Shown: piece by piece, positions 34,916 through 42,775 of the stretch
How positions within the stretch are numbered: position 1 is the first letter of the stretch
Layout of the letters: every line of letters begins with the position of its first letter
Assembly: GCF_018638295.1 (NCBI RefSeq)
Contig: NZ_JABTTS010000006.1
Location: forward strand, 164,981 to 228,980
DNA length: 64,000 nucleotides
Reading direction: 5' to 3'
Origin: Streptomyces sp. CHD11
GTDB taxonomy: Bacteria; Actinomycetota; Actinomycetes; Streptomycetales; Streptomycetaceae
Translations under genes and position numbers: made by a program
The notes under the pieces: model-generated
The model's database searches: none
The model's input: the letters and a program-made list of their open reading frames with translations, nothing else
Told to the model about the DNA's origin: nothing

Positions 34916-36549
34916 GTACTGCAACCACGCCCGAGTCCCGCTCGCGCGGGAAGGCGCCGGCCGGTGAAAAGGTCGCCGACTGGGCCGACGGCCGGCTGGG
35001 GATCTACTCCCTGGCCAAGGCCAACATGCGGAAGATCTTCCCCGACCACTGGTCGTTCATGCTGGGTGAGATCTGCCTCTACAGCTTCATCATCATCATC
35101 CTCACGGGTGTGTACCTGACGCTGTTCTTCCACCCGTCGATGAACGAGGTGGAGTACCACGGCTCGTACGTGCCCATGCAGGGCCAGCTGATGAGTGAGG
35201 CGTACAAGTCGACGCTGGACATCAGCTTCGACGTCCGTGGCGGTCTGCTGATCCGGCAGATCCACCACTGGGCCGCGCTGGTCTTCCTGGCCGGCATGTT
35301 CGTGCACATGATGCGTGTGTTCTTCACCGGCGCGTTCCGCAAGCCGCGTGAGATCAACTGGCTGTTCGGCTTCCTGCTGTTCGTCCTGGGCATGTTCACC
35401 GGATTCACCGGCTACTCGCTCCCGGACGACCTGCTCTCCGGCACCGGCATCCGCTTCATGGAGGGCGCGGTCCTGTCCGTGCCGATCGTCGGCACGTACC
35501 TGGCGTTCTTCATCTTCGGCGGCGAGTTCCCCGGCGACGACTTCATCGCCCGGTTCTTCTCGGTCCACGTCCTGCTGTTGCCGGGCATCATGCTCGGGCT
35601 CGTGGTGGCGCACCTGATCCTGGTCTTCTACCACAAGCACACGCAGTTCGCGGGCCCCGGCAAGACCAACAAGAACGTCGTGGGCATGCCGCTGATGCCG
35701 GTGTACATGGCCAAGGCCGGAGGCTTCTTCTTCCTGGTCTTCGGTGTGCTCGCGATCGTCTCGGCGATCGCCACGGTCAACCCGATCTGGAACATCGGCC
35801 CCTACCGGCCGGACATGGTCTCCACGAACGCCCAGCCCGACTGGTACATGGGCTTCTCCGAGGGCCTGATCCGTGTGATGCCGGGCTGGGAGATCAACTT
35901 CTGGGGCCACACGCTCGCCCTGGGTGTGTTCGTCCCGCTGATGATCTTCCCGCTGGTCCTGGTGTCGATCGCGGTGTACCCGTTCATCGAGTCCTGGGTC
36001 ACCGGTGACAAGCGCGAGCACCACATCCTGGACCGCCCGCGCAACGCCCCGACACGCACGGCCTTCGGTGTCGCCTGGATCACGCTGTACTTCGTGCTCC
36101 TCGTCGGTGGCGGCAACGACCTGTGGGCCACCCACTTCCACCTGTCGATCAACGCCATCACCTGGTTCGTACGGGTCGCGTTCTTCGCGGGGCCGGTCGT
36201 GGCGTTCATCGTCACCAAGCGGATCTGCCTCGGCCTCCAGCGCCGGGACAAGGAGAAGGTGCTGCACGGCCGCGAGTCGGGCATCATCAAGCGCCTGCCG
36301 CACGGCGAGTTCATCGAGGTGCACGAGCCGCTCAGCCAGGAGCAGCTGCACACCCTCACCGCGCACGAGCAGTACAAGCCGCTCGAGCTCGGCCCGGAGG
36401 TCGACGAGAACGGCGTCCGGCGCAAGGTGAAGATGACCGACAGACTGCGTGCCAAGCTCAGCAAGGGCTACTACGGCGGGGAATCCCAGATTCCGAAGCC
36501 GACCGTCGAGGAGTACAAGGAGATCTCGAGCGGCCACGGCCACCACTGA
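34912..36549 (+). CDS. qcrB: Cytochrome b subunit of the bc complex
   Basis: 545 aa, longer than typical cytochrome b because of a C-terminal extension (~410-545) seen in Actinobacteria. Heme-ligating histidines lie in RQIHHWAALVF and FVHMMRVF (helix B) and FFSVHVLLLPG and VVAHLILVFYHKH (helix D). The Qo-site motif appears as PDWYMGF. Menaquinol oxidation at this subunit feeds the Rieske protein and cytochrome cc. ATG overlaps qcrA. A strong terminator hairpin follows, ending the ctaE-qcrCAB unit. Confidence 0.96.
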   Translation: MSTATTPESRSRGKAPAGEKVADWADGRLGIYSLAKANMRKIFPDHWSFMLGEICLYSFIIIILTGVYLTLFFHPSMNEVEYHGSYVPMQGQLMSEAYKSTLDISFDVRGGLLIRQIHHWAALVFLAGMFVHMMRVFFTGAFRKPREINWLFGFLLFVLGMFTGFTGYSLPDDLLSGTGIRFMEGAVLSVPIVGTYLAFFIFGGEFPGDDFIARFFSVHVLLLPGIMLGLVVAHLILVFYHKHTQFAGPGKTNKNVVGMPLMPVYMAKAGGFFFLVFGVLAIVSAIATVNPIWNIGPYRPDMVSTNAQPDWYMGFSEGLIRVMPGWEINFWGHTLALGVFVPLMIFPLVLVSIAVYPFIESWVTGDKREHHILDRPRNAPTRTAFGVAWITLYFVLLVGGGNDLWATHFHLSINAITWFVRVAFFAGPVVAFIVTKRICLGLQRRDKEKVLHGRESGIIKRLPHGEFIEVHEPLSQEQLHTLTAHEQYKPLELGPEVDENGVRRKVKMTDRLRAKLSKGYYGGESQIPKPTVEEYKEISSGHGHH

Positions 36550-36586
36550 TCCCCTCAGCACCTCGATACCAGTCGCCACACGACGG

Positions 36587-36625
36587 CGAAGGGCCCCCGT
36601 CCGTTCTGCGGACGGGGGCCCTTCG
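36587..36625 (+). terminator. Terminator of the ctaE-qcrCAB operon
   Basis: Perfect 17-bp stem (36587-36603 with 36609-36625, CGAAGGGCCCCCGTCCG arm) and a 5-nt loop, about 40 bp after the qcrB stop. Confidence 0.88.
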
Positions 36626-36705
36626 GCGTCCCCGGAGCTGGATAGGGTGGAGCCCGGGACCGCTCACGGTTCCCGGTACCTCTTCTACGACCATCAGGAG
36701 CTGCC

Positions 36706-37770
36706 ATGAGCGCTGTGACCCCCGCTGGAGGCGACACCGCGGCGGGCCGCTCCTGGCCCGCCCTGCTGAACGGACTGCTGGACGGGCGGGACCTGTCGGC
36801 CGACGACACCGCCTGGGCGATGGACCTGATCATGCGCGGCGAGGCGACCGACGCGCAGATCGCCGGGTTCGCCGTCTCGCTGCGCGCCAAGGGCGAGACC
36901 GTCGAGGAGATCACCGGCTGCGTACGCGCCCTCTACGCCCACGCCCATGTGATCGAGGTGCCGGGCGCCACGGTCGACATCGTCGGCACCGGCGGTGACG
37001 GCGCCAGGACGGTGAACATCTCCACGATGTCCTCGATCGTCGTGGCCGGCACCGGCGCGAAGGTCGTCAAGCACGGAAACCGGGCCGCCTCCTCCGCGTC
37101 CGGCGCCTCCGACGTCCTGGAGAAGCTCGGCGTCAATCTGGAGCTGACGCCGCGACGGGTCGCCGAGGTCGCCGAGGAGGCAGGGATCACCTTCTGCTTC
37201 GCGGTGAAGTTCCACCCGGCGCTGCGTCATGTCGCCGCCGCACGCGGTCAGCTGGGCATCCGCACGGTGTTCAACTTCCTCGGCCCGCTGGCCAACCCGG
37301 CGCAGGTCAAGGCCCAGGCGGTCGGGGTCGCCGACCCCCGGATGGCCCCCATCATGGCCGGGGTCTTCGCCGGGCGCGGACACTCCTCGCTGGTGTTCCG
37401 CGGCGACGACGGCCTGGACGAGCTGACCACCACCGCCACCTCCAAGGTGTGGGTGGTCCGCGACGGCAAGGTCGGCGAGGAGACCTTCGATCCGCGTGAC
37501 GTCGGCGTCGACCTCGTCCCCGTGGAGGCCCTGCGCGGCGCCGACGCCTCCTACAACGCGGAGGTCGCCCGCCGGCTGCTGGACGGCGAACCGGGCCCGG
37601 TCCGGGACGCCGTGCTGCTGAACTCGGCGGCGGCGCTGGTGGCCCTGGAGCCCGGCACCGGCACCCTGACGGAGCAGATCCGCGCCGGGATGGAGAAGGC
37701 GGCCGAGGCGATCGACTCGGGGGCCGCCAAGCGGCGCCTGGAGCGCTGGGTGGCCGTCAGCAACGCGTGA
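36706..37770 (+). CDS. trpD: Anthranilate phosphoribosyltransferase
   Basis: 354 aa. Transfers phosphoribosyl from PRPP to anthranilate in tryptophan synthesis. Conserved motifs: [18 protein letters not shown] (PRPP loop), [18 protein letters not shown], and [14 protein letters not shown] with AGGAGC upstream. A single-gene unit, as trp genes are scattered in streptomycetes; no other trp gene is in the window. It is followed by the SAM-IV-type leader of the next gene. Confidence 0.94.
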   Translation: MSAVTPAGGDTAAGRSWPALLNGLLDGRDLSADDTAWAMDLIMRGEATDAQIAGFAVSLRAKGETVEEITGCVRALYAHAHVIEVPGATVDIVGTGGDGARTVNISTMSSIVVAGTGAKVVKHGNRAASSASGASDVLEKLGVNLELTPRRVAEVAEEAGITFCFAVKFHPALRHVAAARGQLGIRTVFNFLGPLANPAQVKAQAVGVADPRMAPIMAGVFAGRGHSSLVFRGDDGLDELTTTATSKVWVVRDGKVGEETFDPRDVGVDLVPVEALRGADASYNAEVARRLLDGEPGPVRDAVLLNSAAALVALEPGTGTLTEQIRAGMEKAAEAIDSGAAKRRLERWVAVSNA

Positions 37771-37845
37771 CGCCGGTCCGGCGGTGCGACGTCCCGCGAT
37801 CCGGACACGGGTTGCGGGACGCCGATCACTTCAGTACGTTCCTCT

Positions 37846-37966
37846 CCAGGTCATGAGTGACAGCCATCAGGCCCCGGCCGGCTGTCCGGCAACCCTCCGT
37901 CCGTGGCGGGGTGCCCCGGGTGAAGACCAGGCTGTGGGCAGCGAGGTCCACGGCAAGCGCGGACCC
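37846..37966 (+). ncRNA. SAM-IV-type S-adenosylmethionine riboswitch
   Basis: The stretch has the conserved blocks I associate with the actinobacterial SAM-IV class: GGTCATGAGTGACAG, GGCCCCGGCC, TGTCCGGCAACCCTCC, GGCGGGGTGCCCCGGGTGAA and GACC closing the first helix, followed by GGTCCACGGCAAGCGC. P1 pairs GGTC (37849-37852) with GACC (37925-37928). SAM-IV riboswitches sit upstream of sulfur/methionine genes in streptomycetes and repress when SAM is high. Downstream lies a PLP enzyme of the NifS/SufS class, which fits sulfur metabolism. Recognised by eye; covariance scoring was not possible. Confidence 0.85.
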
Positions 37967-38023
37967 CTCGACGCTTTTGCCTCACCGGTGAGGGCAGGGG
38001 TCCTGGTCGTCGAGGAGCCTCCC

Positions 38024-38044
38024 GTGAGCAAGCGAATGCGATAG
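38024..38044 (+). CDS. Six-codon ORF (possible leader peptide MSKRMR)
   Basis: GTG AGC AAG CGA ATG CGA TAG with a strong GAGGAG site at 38012-38017, 6 bp upstream. It lies between the SAM-IV-type aptamer and the aminotransferase start. So short an ORF with so good a ribosome binding site suggests a translated leader that could tune expression or stop transcription of the downstream gene. Chance is possible in such GC-rich DNA. Confidence 0.45.
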   Translation: MSKRMR

Positions 38045-38145
38045 GGCCGCCGAGCCCCGCCTCCGCGCACCCCTTTTCTTCCCCCTTACGCGCTCGAGCG
38101 CCGTCCGCTCGCGCGGGGATTCCGTCTGCCTCACGGGAGTTCCGC

Positions 38146-39519
38146 ATGTCCGTCACCACCGTCACCGCTGTCACCACCGTCACCGCCGACCGGTCGGTCC
38201 GCGCCCCGCTGCCCGTGCTGGGCCGGGACGTCACCGTTCCGCTCGTCACCGGCGGCGAGGTCACCTACGCCGCCCTCGACTACGCCGCCAGCGCCCCCGC
38301 CCTCCAGCGGGTGTGGGACGACGTGGCCGCCTACGCGCCGTACTACGGCAGCGTCCACCGGGGCGCCGGGTACCTCTCCCAGCTCTCCACCGACCTGTTC
38401 GAGAACGCCCGCAGCACCGTCGCCGCCTTCCTGGACTGCCGTGCCGGCGACCAGGTGGTCTTCACCCGGTCCACCACCGACTCCCTCAACCTGCTCGCCA
38501 CCGCGCTCCCCGACGGCCTTGAGGTCTTCGTCTTCGAGACCGAGCACCACGCCGCCCTGCTGCCCTGGCGGGGAGCCCGTGTCACCTGCCTGGACGCCCC
38601 CGACAGCCCCGGCCAGGCCGTGACCGCCCTGGAACGCGCCCTCGCCGGGCGCGATCCCCGCACCCCCGCCCTGGTCTGCGTCACCGGCGCCTCCAACGTC
38701 ACCGGCGAACTGTGGCCGGTACGGGAACTCGCCGCCGCCGCACACGCCTACGGTGCCCGCATCGTGCTGGACGCCGCCCAGCTCGCCCCCCACCGCCCGG
38801 TGAGCCTGCGGGACCTGGACGTCGACTGGGTGGCCTTCTCCGGGCACAAGCTGTACGCCCCGTTCGGCTCCGGTGTGCTGGCCGGCCGCGCCGACTGGCT
38901 GCGGGCTGCCGAGCCCTACCTCGCCGGCGGCGGCGCCAGCCGCAAGGTCACCCGGCGCGCGGACGGGGGAGTGGACGTGGAGTGGCACGACGGCGCGGCC
39001 CGGCACGAGGCCGGTTCGCCCAACGTCATCGGCGTCCACGCCATCGCCTCCGCCTGCGAGGCGCTCACCGAGGCCGGGTTCGACGGGCTGGCCGCCCGCG
39101 AGGAGGAACTGATCCGGACGGTGCGCGACGGCCTCGCGGACGTGCCCGAGGTGCGGTTCCTGTCCCTGTTCGGGGACGACGCCCCGCGCGTCGGGGTGCT
39201 CTCCTTCGTCGTCGACGGATGGAACAGCTCCCACTTCGCCGCGGCCCTGTCCGCCGAGTACGGCATCGGCGTACGCGACGGGCTGTTCTGCGCGCACCCG
39301 CTGGTCCGCAGGCTGCTCGGAGGCGGGCCGGGGGCCCAGGGCGAGTGCGGCGCGCCCGAGTCCCTCGCCGCGATCCGGGTGAGCTTCGGGGCGGGTACGC
39401 CGGAGGAGCACGTGGAGCGCTTCGTCCGTGCGGTGCGCGAGCTCGTGCGCGACGGCGCCCGCTGGACCTACCGCACGGAGGACGGCCGCTGCGTCCCGGA
39501 CACCTCCGTCCGGGGCTGA
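38146..39519 (+). CDS. Class V aminotransferase / SufS-like PLP enzyme under SAM-IV control
   Basis: 457 aa. NifS-like fold: VHRGAGYLSQLSTDLFENAR (substrate loop), FTRSTTDSLNLLA, FETEHHAALLPWR, LDAAQLAPHRP, and the PLP lysine in FSGHKLYAPFG (K235). A cysteine sits in RDGLFCAHPL near the usual catalytic region, but the surrounding motif differs from SufS, so it may be a different lyase or aminotransferase. The first 14 residues are a low-complexity VTTVTAVTTVTA run from a GTCACC repeat. It is preceded by a SAM-IV-type riboswitch, so it is probably turned off when SAM is abundant; that points to sulfur amino-acid metabolism. Confidence 0.88.
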   Translation: MSVTTVTAVTTVTADRSVRAPLPVLGRDVTVPLVTGGEVTYAALDYAASAPALQRVWDDVAAYAPYYGSVHRGAGYLSQLSTDLFENARSTVAAFLDCRAGDQVVFTRSTTDSLNLLATALPDGLEVFVFETEHHAALLPWRGARVTCLDAPDSPGQAVTALERALAGRDPRTPALVCVTGASNVTGELWPVRELAAAAHAYGARIVLDAAQLAPHRPVSLRDLDVDWVAFSGHKLYAPFGSGVLAGRADWLRAAEPYLAGGGASRKVTRRADGGVDVEWHDGAARHEAGSPNVIGVHAIASACEALTEAGFDGLAAREEELIRTVRDGLADVPEVRFLSLFGDDAPRVGVLSFVVDGWNSSHFAAALSAEYGIGVRDGLFCAHPLVRRLLGGGPGAQGECGAPESLAAIRVSFGAGTPEEHVERFVRAVRELVRDGARWTYRTEDGRCVPDTSVRG

Positions 39520-39562
39520 CTCCTCCTCGCCCCCGTCCCGAAACCGGGGCTCCGCCCCACAC

Positions 39563-39620
39563 CCCGCTCCTCGAACGCCGGAGGCGCTGAACTCAGCCCC
39601 TCCGGCGTTCGAGGAGCGGG
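39563..39620 (+). terminator. Terminator/repeat downstream of the aminotransferase
   Basis: Perfect 22-bp inverted repeat (39563-39584 with 39599-39620, CCCGCTCCTCGAACGCCGG arm) and a 14-nt loop. The palindrome TCGAACGCCGGA type is a common streptomycete intergenic element. It is followed by GGGGGCAGCGCCCCC and the dispersed GGGAAGGGGCGGCGGG tail (39640-39672). Lies between convergent genes. Confidence 0.85.
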
Positions 39621-39688
39621 GGTCCGGGGGCAGCGCCCCCGGGGACGGGACGGGAAGGGGCGGCGGGGGCGAAAGTCCCCGGCGGCCG

Positions 39689-39970
39689 TTAGCTGTCCAG
39701 CCCGATGGCGAACGCCGCCTCCAGATCGTGCTGCGAGTACGTACGGAACGCCACGTGCGTGTCGGTGCCCTCCACGCCCGGGATCCTGCTGATCCGGCCC
39801 GGGATGACCTCCGCCAGATCCTCGTGCTCCCGGACCCGCACCATCGCGATCAGGTCATAGGTACCGGTGACGGAGAAGACCTCACTGACACTCTCCAGCG
39901 CGGCGATCTGTTCCGCGATCTCGGGAATCCGGTCCACGCTGGTCTTGATGAGGACGATCGCGGTGATCAC
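39689..39970 (-). CDS. Stand-alone Lrp/AsnC ligand-binding (RAM) domain protein
   Basis: 93 aa from GTG 39970 with GGGAGAG upstream. VITAIVLIKTSVDRIPEIAE and VSEVFSVTGTYDLIAMVRV are typical of the effector-binding half of Lrp/AsnC regulators; the DNA-binding HTH half is absent. Such small ligand-binding proteins form rings and may sense amino acids, or act as subunits for full-length Lrp proteins. It overlaps the rhomboid gene by 4 bp (GTGA) and is therefore translated with it. Confidence 0.88.
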   Translation of the reverse strand: MITAIVLIKTSVDRIPEIAEQIAALESVSEVFSVTGTYDLIAMVRVREHEDLAEVIPGRISRIPGVEGTDTHVAFRTYSQHDLEAAFAIGLDS

Positions 39971-40701
39971 GGCTGGTTCTCTCCCTCGGGGGCCGGAGCT
40001 GGCGTGGACCTCACTGTAGTCGTCCTGCCGGAACACACCCACGCGCAGCCGAAGCCCAGCCCGAACCCCAGCAGGTGCGCGAGATAGGCCACCACCGGCC
40101 CGTCGGCCGCCCGTCCCGCCGCCGCCCACTGCAGCGCCGCCCAGCACGGCAGCACCACCCACGCGGGCAGGCGCACCGGCAGGAAGAACAGGAACGGCAG
40201 AAGACTGGTCACCCGCGCCCGCGGGAACAGGAAGAGGAACGCGCCGAGGACCGCGGAGATCGCCCCGGAGGCGCCGACCAGGGCCTGCCCGGAGTCCGCG
40301 TGGGCGGCGGCGTACCCCAGCAGCGCCAGGCAGCCGCAGCCGGCGTAGCAGAGGAGGAACCGCCCCCGGCCCATCCGTGCCTCGGTCATCGCTCCGAACA
40401 CGTGGAGGAAGAGCATGTTGCCGAGCAGATGCACCCAGCCGCCGTGCACGAAGAGCGCCGTGGCGGGGGTGAGGAGGGCCCCGGGGGATCCTTCGAACAG
40501 GTCTGCGGGGATCACGCCCCAGCGCCGGAAGCAGGCCCGCTGCGCGGCGAGCAGTTCGTCCCCGGAGCCGTATGCCGGGTGGAGACCCGAGGCGGGCCCG
40601 GCCAGGAAGGCCAGGCAGGACAGGACGACGAGGGTGTGGGTCACCGGCGCGGAAGTGCCCCGGATCGCCGCGGCGGCCGGCGCACTCCAGTTGCGGATCA
40701 T
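39967..40701 (-). CDS. Rhomboid family intramembrane serine protease
   Basis: 244 aa from ATG 40701, with about six hydrophobic segments. The rhomboid core is complete: HGGWVHLLGNMLFLHVFG, the catalytic serine in GASGAISAVLG (S145), and the catalytic histidine in AYLAHLLGFGLG (H209). Rhomboids cleave membrane proteins inside the lipid bilayer; the substrate is unknown. The frame is open upstream to 40809, but there it overlaps the promoter of the divergent zinc-ribbon gene. Coupled to the downstream Lrp-domain gene. Confidence 0.9.
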   Translation of the reverse strand: MIRNWSAPAAAAIRGTSAPVTHTLVVLSCLAFLAGPASGLHPAYGSGDELLAAQRACFRRWGVIPADLFEGSPGALLTPATALFVHGGWVHLLGNMLFLHVFGAMTEARMGRGRFLLCYAGCGCLALLGYAAAHADSGQALVGASGAISAVLGAFLFLFPRARVTSLLPFLFFLPVRLPAWVVLPCWAALQWAAAGRAADGPVVAYLAHLLGFGLGFGCAWVCSGRTTTVRSTPAPAPEGENQP

Positions 40702-40857
40702 GGACACAGAGCATGACGCAACCGGACGCAACCGCACATACCGCCTCGCCGCCGTGGACGGGCGGGCGGCGGGGACCCGCCAGGCCGTAGGGTTACGTGC
40801 CACACGCACCGGGGATCCGGTGTGTCACGGACACTGGAAGGAAGGCGAACAGCCACG

Positions 40858-41097
40858 ATGACGGTTCCTCTGCCGACGGCCTCGACGCGGTGGCGCTGCA
40901 CCCTCTGCGGCAACCTCACCCGCTTCGACGTGACCCGCTCGTCGAAGGTGGTCGAGTACGTCCACCTCGACCTGGCCGGAGAGTCCAGGGTCGAGGAGCG
41001 CGAGGTACTCGATGAGACCATCGAGTCGGTGCGGTGCCGCTGGTGCAACGCCGTGGACCAGGTGGAACTCGTGGACAGGCCGGGCGCCGGCTCCTGA
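40858..41097 (+). CDS. Small zinc-ribbon protein
   Basis: 79 aa. Two CxxC pairs, CTLCG near residue 14-17 and CRWCN near residue 60-63, could hold one zinc. The middle (RFDVTRSSKVVEYVHLDLAG) is conserved-looking. No known domain name. ATG start; the AAGG sequence is rather distant, so a weak site. It is divergent from rhomboid, and upstream of the NYN nuclease gene, from which 104 bp separates it. Confidence 0.75.
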   Translation: MTVPLPTASTRWRCTLCGNLTRFDVTRSSKVVEYVHLDLAGESRVEEREVLDETIESVRCRWCNAVDQVELVDRPGAGS

Positions 41098-41201
41098 AGC
41101 GAAGGGGGTCCCTCCCGCTCGAGCGAAGTCGAGAGTGGGGGAGGGCCCCGCTGACGGCGACCCCGCGTGCGGGGCCGCACACAGGCATTGGGGTGTGACG
41201 G

Positions 41202-42545
41202 ATGGCGAAGACCACGGACGGAGGGCCACAGGACGGCGCCGCCGAGGTGCTCGACCGCCCGCTGCCCGACGGGGTGCGCCGCCGGGTCGTCCGACTCGTC
41301 GCCGACGGCTTCGGCGGACTCACCGTCGCCGAGCTGCCCGCCCAGCTCCGGCAGTACGCCCGGTTCGCCCCGAACCGCCGCGCCAAGTTCGCGGGCAACG
41401 CGATGGCGGCGTCACTGGAGACCGATCCGCTGTTCCGCCAGCGCATCGGGGAGAAGCTCAGAGAGGCCCAGCCGGAACTGACCGGCGCCCTCGACTCCGG
41501 CTCCCCGCCCCCGGCCGCGGACCCGCTCGACGTGGCGGCCGCGGCCTATGTGCTCCGCCCGGCCGGCTGGGTCAAGCTGGTGACCGCCGCCGGCGAGGAG
41601 GCCCAGCGCGCCGACGCCGAGCGCGCCGACGAGGAGACCCGCGCCGAGCTGGAGCGGCTGCGCGCCGAGCTCGACCGGGCCCGTGAGCAGACCAGGTCCG
41701 AGACCGAGCGGCTGCGCGCCGAGCTGGACGCGGCGAAGAAGGACTCCGAGTCGCTGCACCGCAAACTGCGCTCGGCCCTCAGTGACGTCAAGCGCGGCGA
41801 GGCCGCCCTGCGCAAGCTGCGCGGCGAGATGGAGGCCGCGCGCGCCGAGAGCCACTCCCAGGTCTCGGCCGCCGAGAGCGAGAGCCGGCGCCTCAAGGCC
41901 CGCCTGGGCGAGACCGAGGCCGCCCTGGAAGCGGCCCGCAGGGCCGCCCGCGAGGGGCGCAGCGTCGAGGACATGCGGGTACGGCTGCTGCTCGACACCG
42001 TGCTGGACGCCGCCCAGGGGCTCCGCCGCGAGCTGGCACTGCCTCCCGTGTCCGTCCGGCCCGCCGAGACGGTGGACGCCGTGGAACCGGGCCGTATGAC
42101 GCCGAAGGACATCGCCGCCCGCGCGCTGTCCGAGAACGACCCGGCCCTCGTCGACCAGTTGCTGGCGCTGCCGCAGGCCCATCTCGTCGTCGACGGCTAC
42201 AACGTCACCAAGACCGGCTATCCCCAGATGCCCCTGGAGAAGCAGCGGTTGCGGCTGCTGGGCCAGCTCGCCCAGCTCGCCGCGCAGACCGGCGCCGAGG
42301 TCACCTGTGTCTTCGACGGCGCCGAACTGGCCGCGCCGGTGCTGCTGGCGCCGCCGCGCGGAGTGCGGGTGCTGTTCTCCAAGCCGGGCGTCACCGCCGA
42401 CGAGCTCATCCGCCGGCTGGTGCGCGCGGAGCCGCCGGGGCGGCCCGTCATCGTCGCCTCCACCGACCGCGAGGTCGCCGACGGGGTCGCGCGCGCGGGT
42501 GCACGCCCCATCGCCTCGGCTCTCCTCCTCAAAAGGCTTTCCTAG
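41202..42545 (+). CDS. NYN-domain (YacP/Rae1-like) ribonuclease with coiled coil
   Basis: 447 aa. N-terminal helical domain (~20-125), a long coiled coil (~130-250, rich in ERLRAEL repeats), and a C-terminal NYN/PIN-like nuclease domain (~325-447): VVDGYNVTKTGYP (D331, N334), TCVFDGAE, and ASTDREVADGV carry the acidic catalytic residues. YacP/Rae1 relatives in Bacillus cleave mRNA on the ribosome; this longer actinobacterial version is likely an RNase too. The coding region shows an internal near-repeat (GAGCGGCTGCGCGCCGAGCT appears twice). ATG start with a weak site. Confidence 0.85.
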   Translation: MAKTTDGGPQDGAAEVLDRPLPDGVRRRVVRLVADGFGGLTVAELPAQLRQYARFAPNRRAKFAGNAMAASLETDPLFRQRIGEKLREAQPELTGALDSGSPPPAADPLDVAAAAYVLRPAGWVKLVTAAGEEAQRADAERADEETRAELERLRAELDRAREQTRSETERLRAELDAAKKDSESLHRKLRSALSDVKRGEAALRKLRGEMEAARAESHSQVSAAESESRRLKARLGETEAALEAARRAAREGRSVEDMRVRLLLDTVLDAAQGLRRELALPPVSVRPAETVDAVEPGRMTPKDIAARALSENDPALVDQLLALPQAHLVVDGYNVTKTGYPQMPLEKQRLRLLGQLAQLAAQTGAEVTCVFDGAELAAPVLLAPPRGVRVLFSKPGVTADELIRRLVRAEPPGRPVIVASTDREVADGVARAGARPIASALLLKRLS

Positions 42546-42775
42546 TATCTGATGCACATCTGTCCCTCGTGCAACGTACAAAGCCTCTTGTCCTAATTGA
42601 CGGATCCGTCACGCAACGTAGCGTCAGCGAGGCATCACTGCAGGTGAGTTGAGGCCAAATAAACACGCAGTAACGAAGATTTCGTGTCCGGGGATTTGAA
42701 CTGATCACAAGAGAATCACTAGGGTCTCCTCGAACCCTCGCTCGCGCGATCACTCTCAAGAAGGAGCTCGTCTCC
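42546..42775 (+). promoter_or_regulatory. Upstream region and promoter of the first NlpC/P60 gene
   Basis: 230 bp, clearly more AT-rich than the rest of the window. A good promoter match is TTGAAC (42696-42701), 18 bp, TAGGGT (42720-42725), about 50 bp before the GTG. I looked for a ydaO-type (c-di-AMP) leader, which controls other streptomycete cell-wall hydrolases, but did not see its core motifs. Confidence 0.55.

Larger units (their letters stand above)
37771..38145 (+). promoter_or_regulatory. Leader region of the aminotransferase gene (riboswitch and short ORF)
   Basis: 375 bp gap after trpD. It holds, in order, the likely promoter and trpD terminator zone (37780-37840, including the imperfect hairpin around CGTCCCGC/GCGGGACG), the SAM-IV-type aptamer, a six-codon ORF and about 100 nt of leader with pyrimidine-rich CCCCTTTTCTTCCCCC, then GGAG before the start codon. 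Confidence 0.6.

Noticed and set aside
42546..42775. ydaO (c-di-AMP) riboswitch before the NlpC/P60 gene
   Set aside because: Expected because some streptomycete wall hydrolases have one, but I could not find its conserved core. Only a plain promoter is supported.
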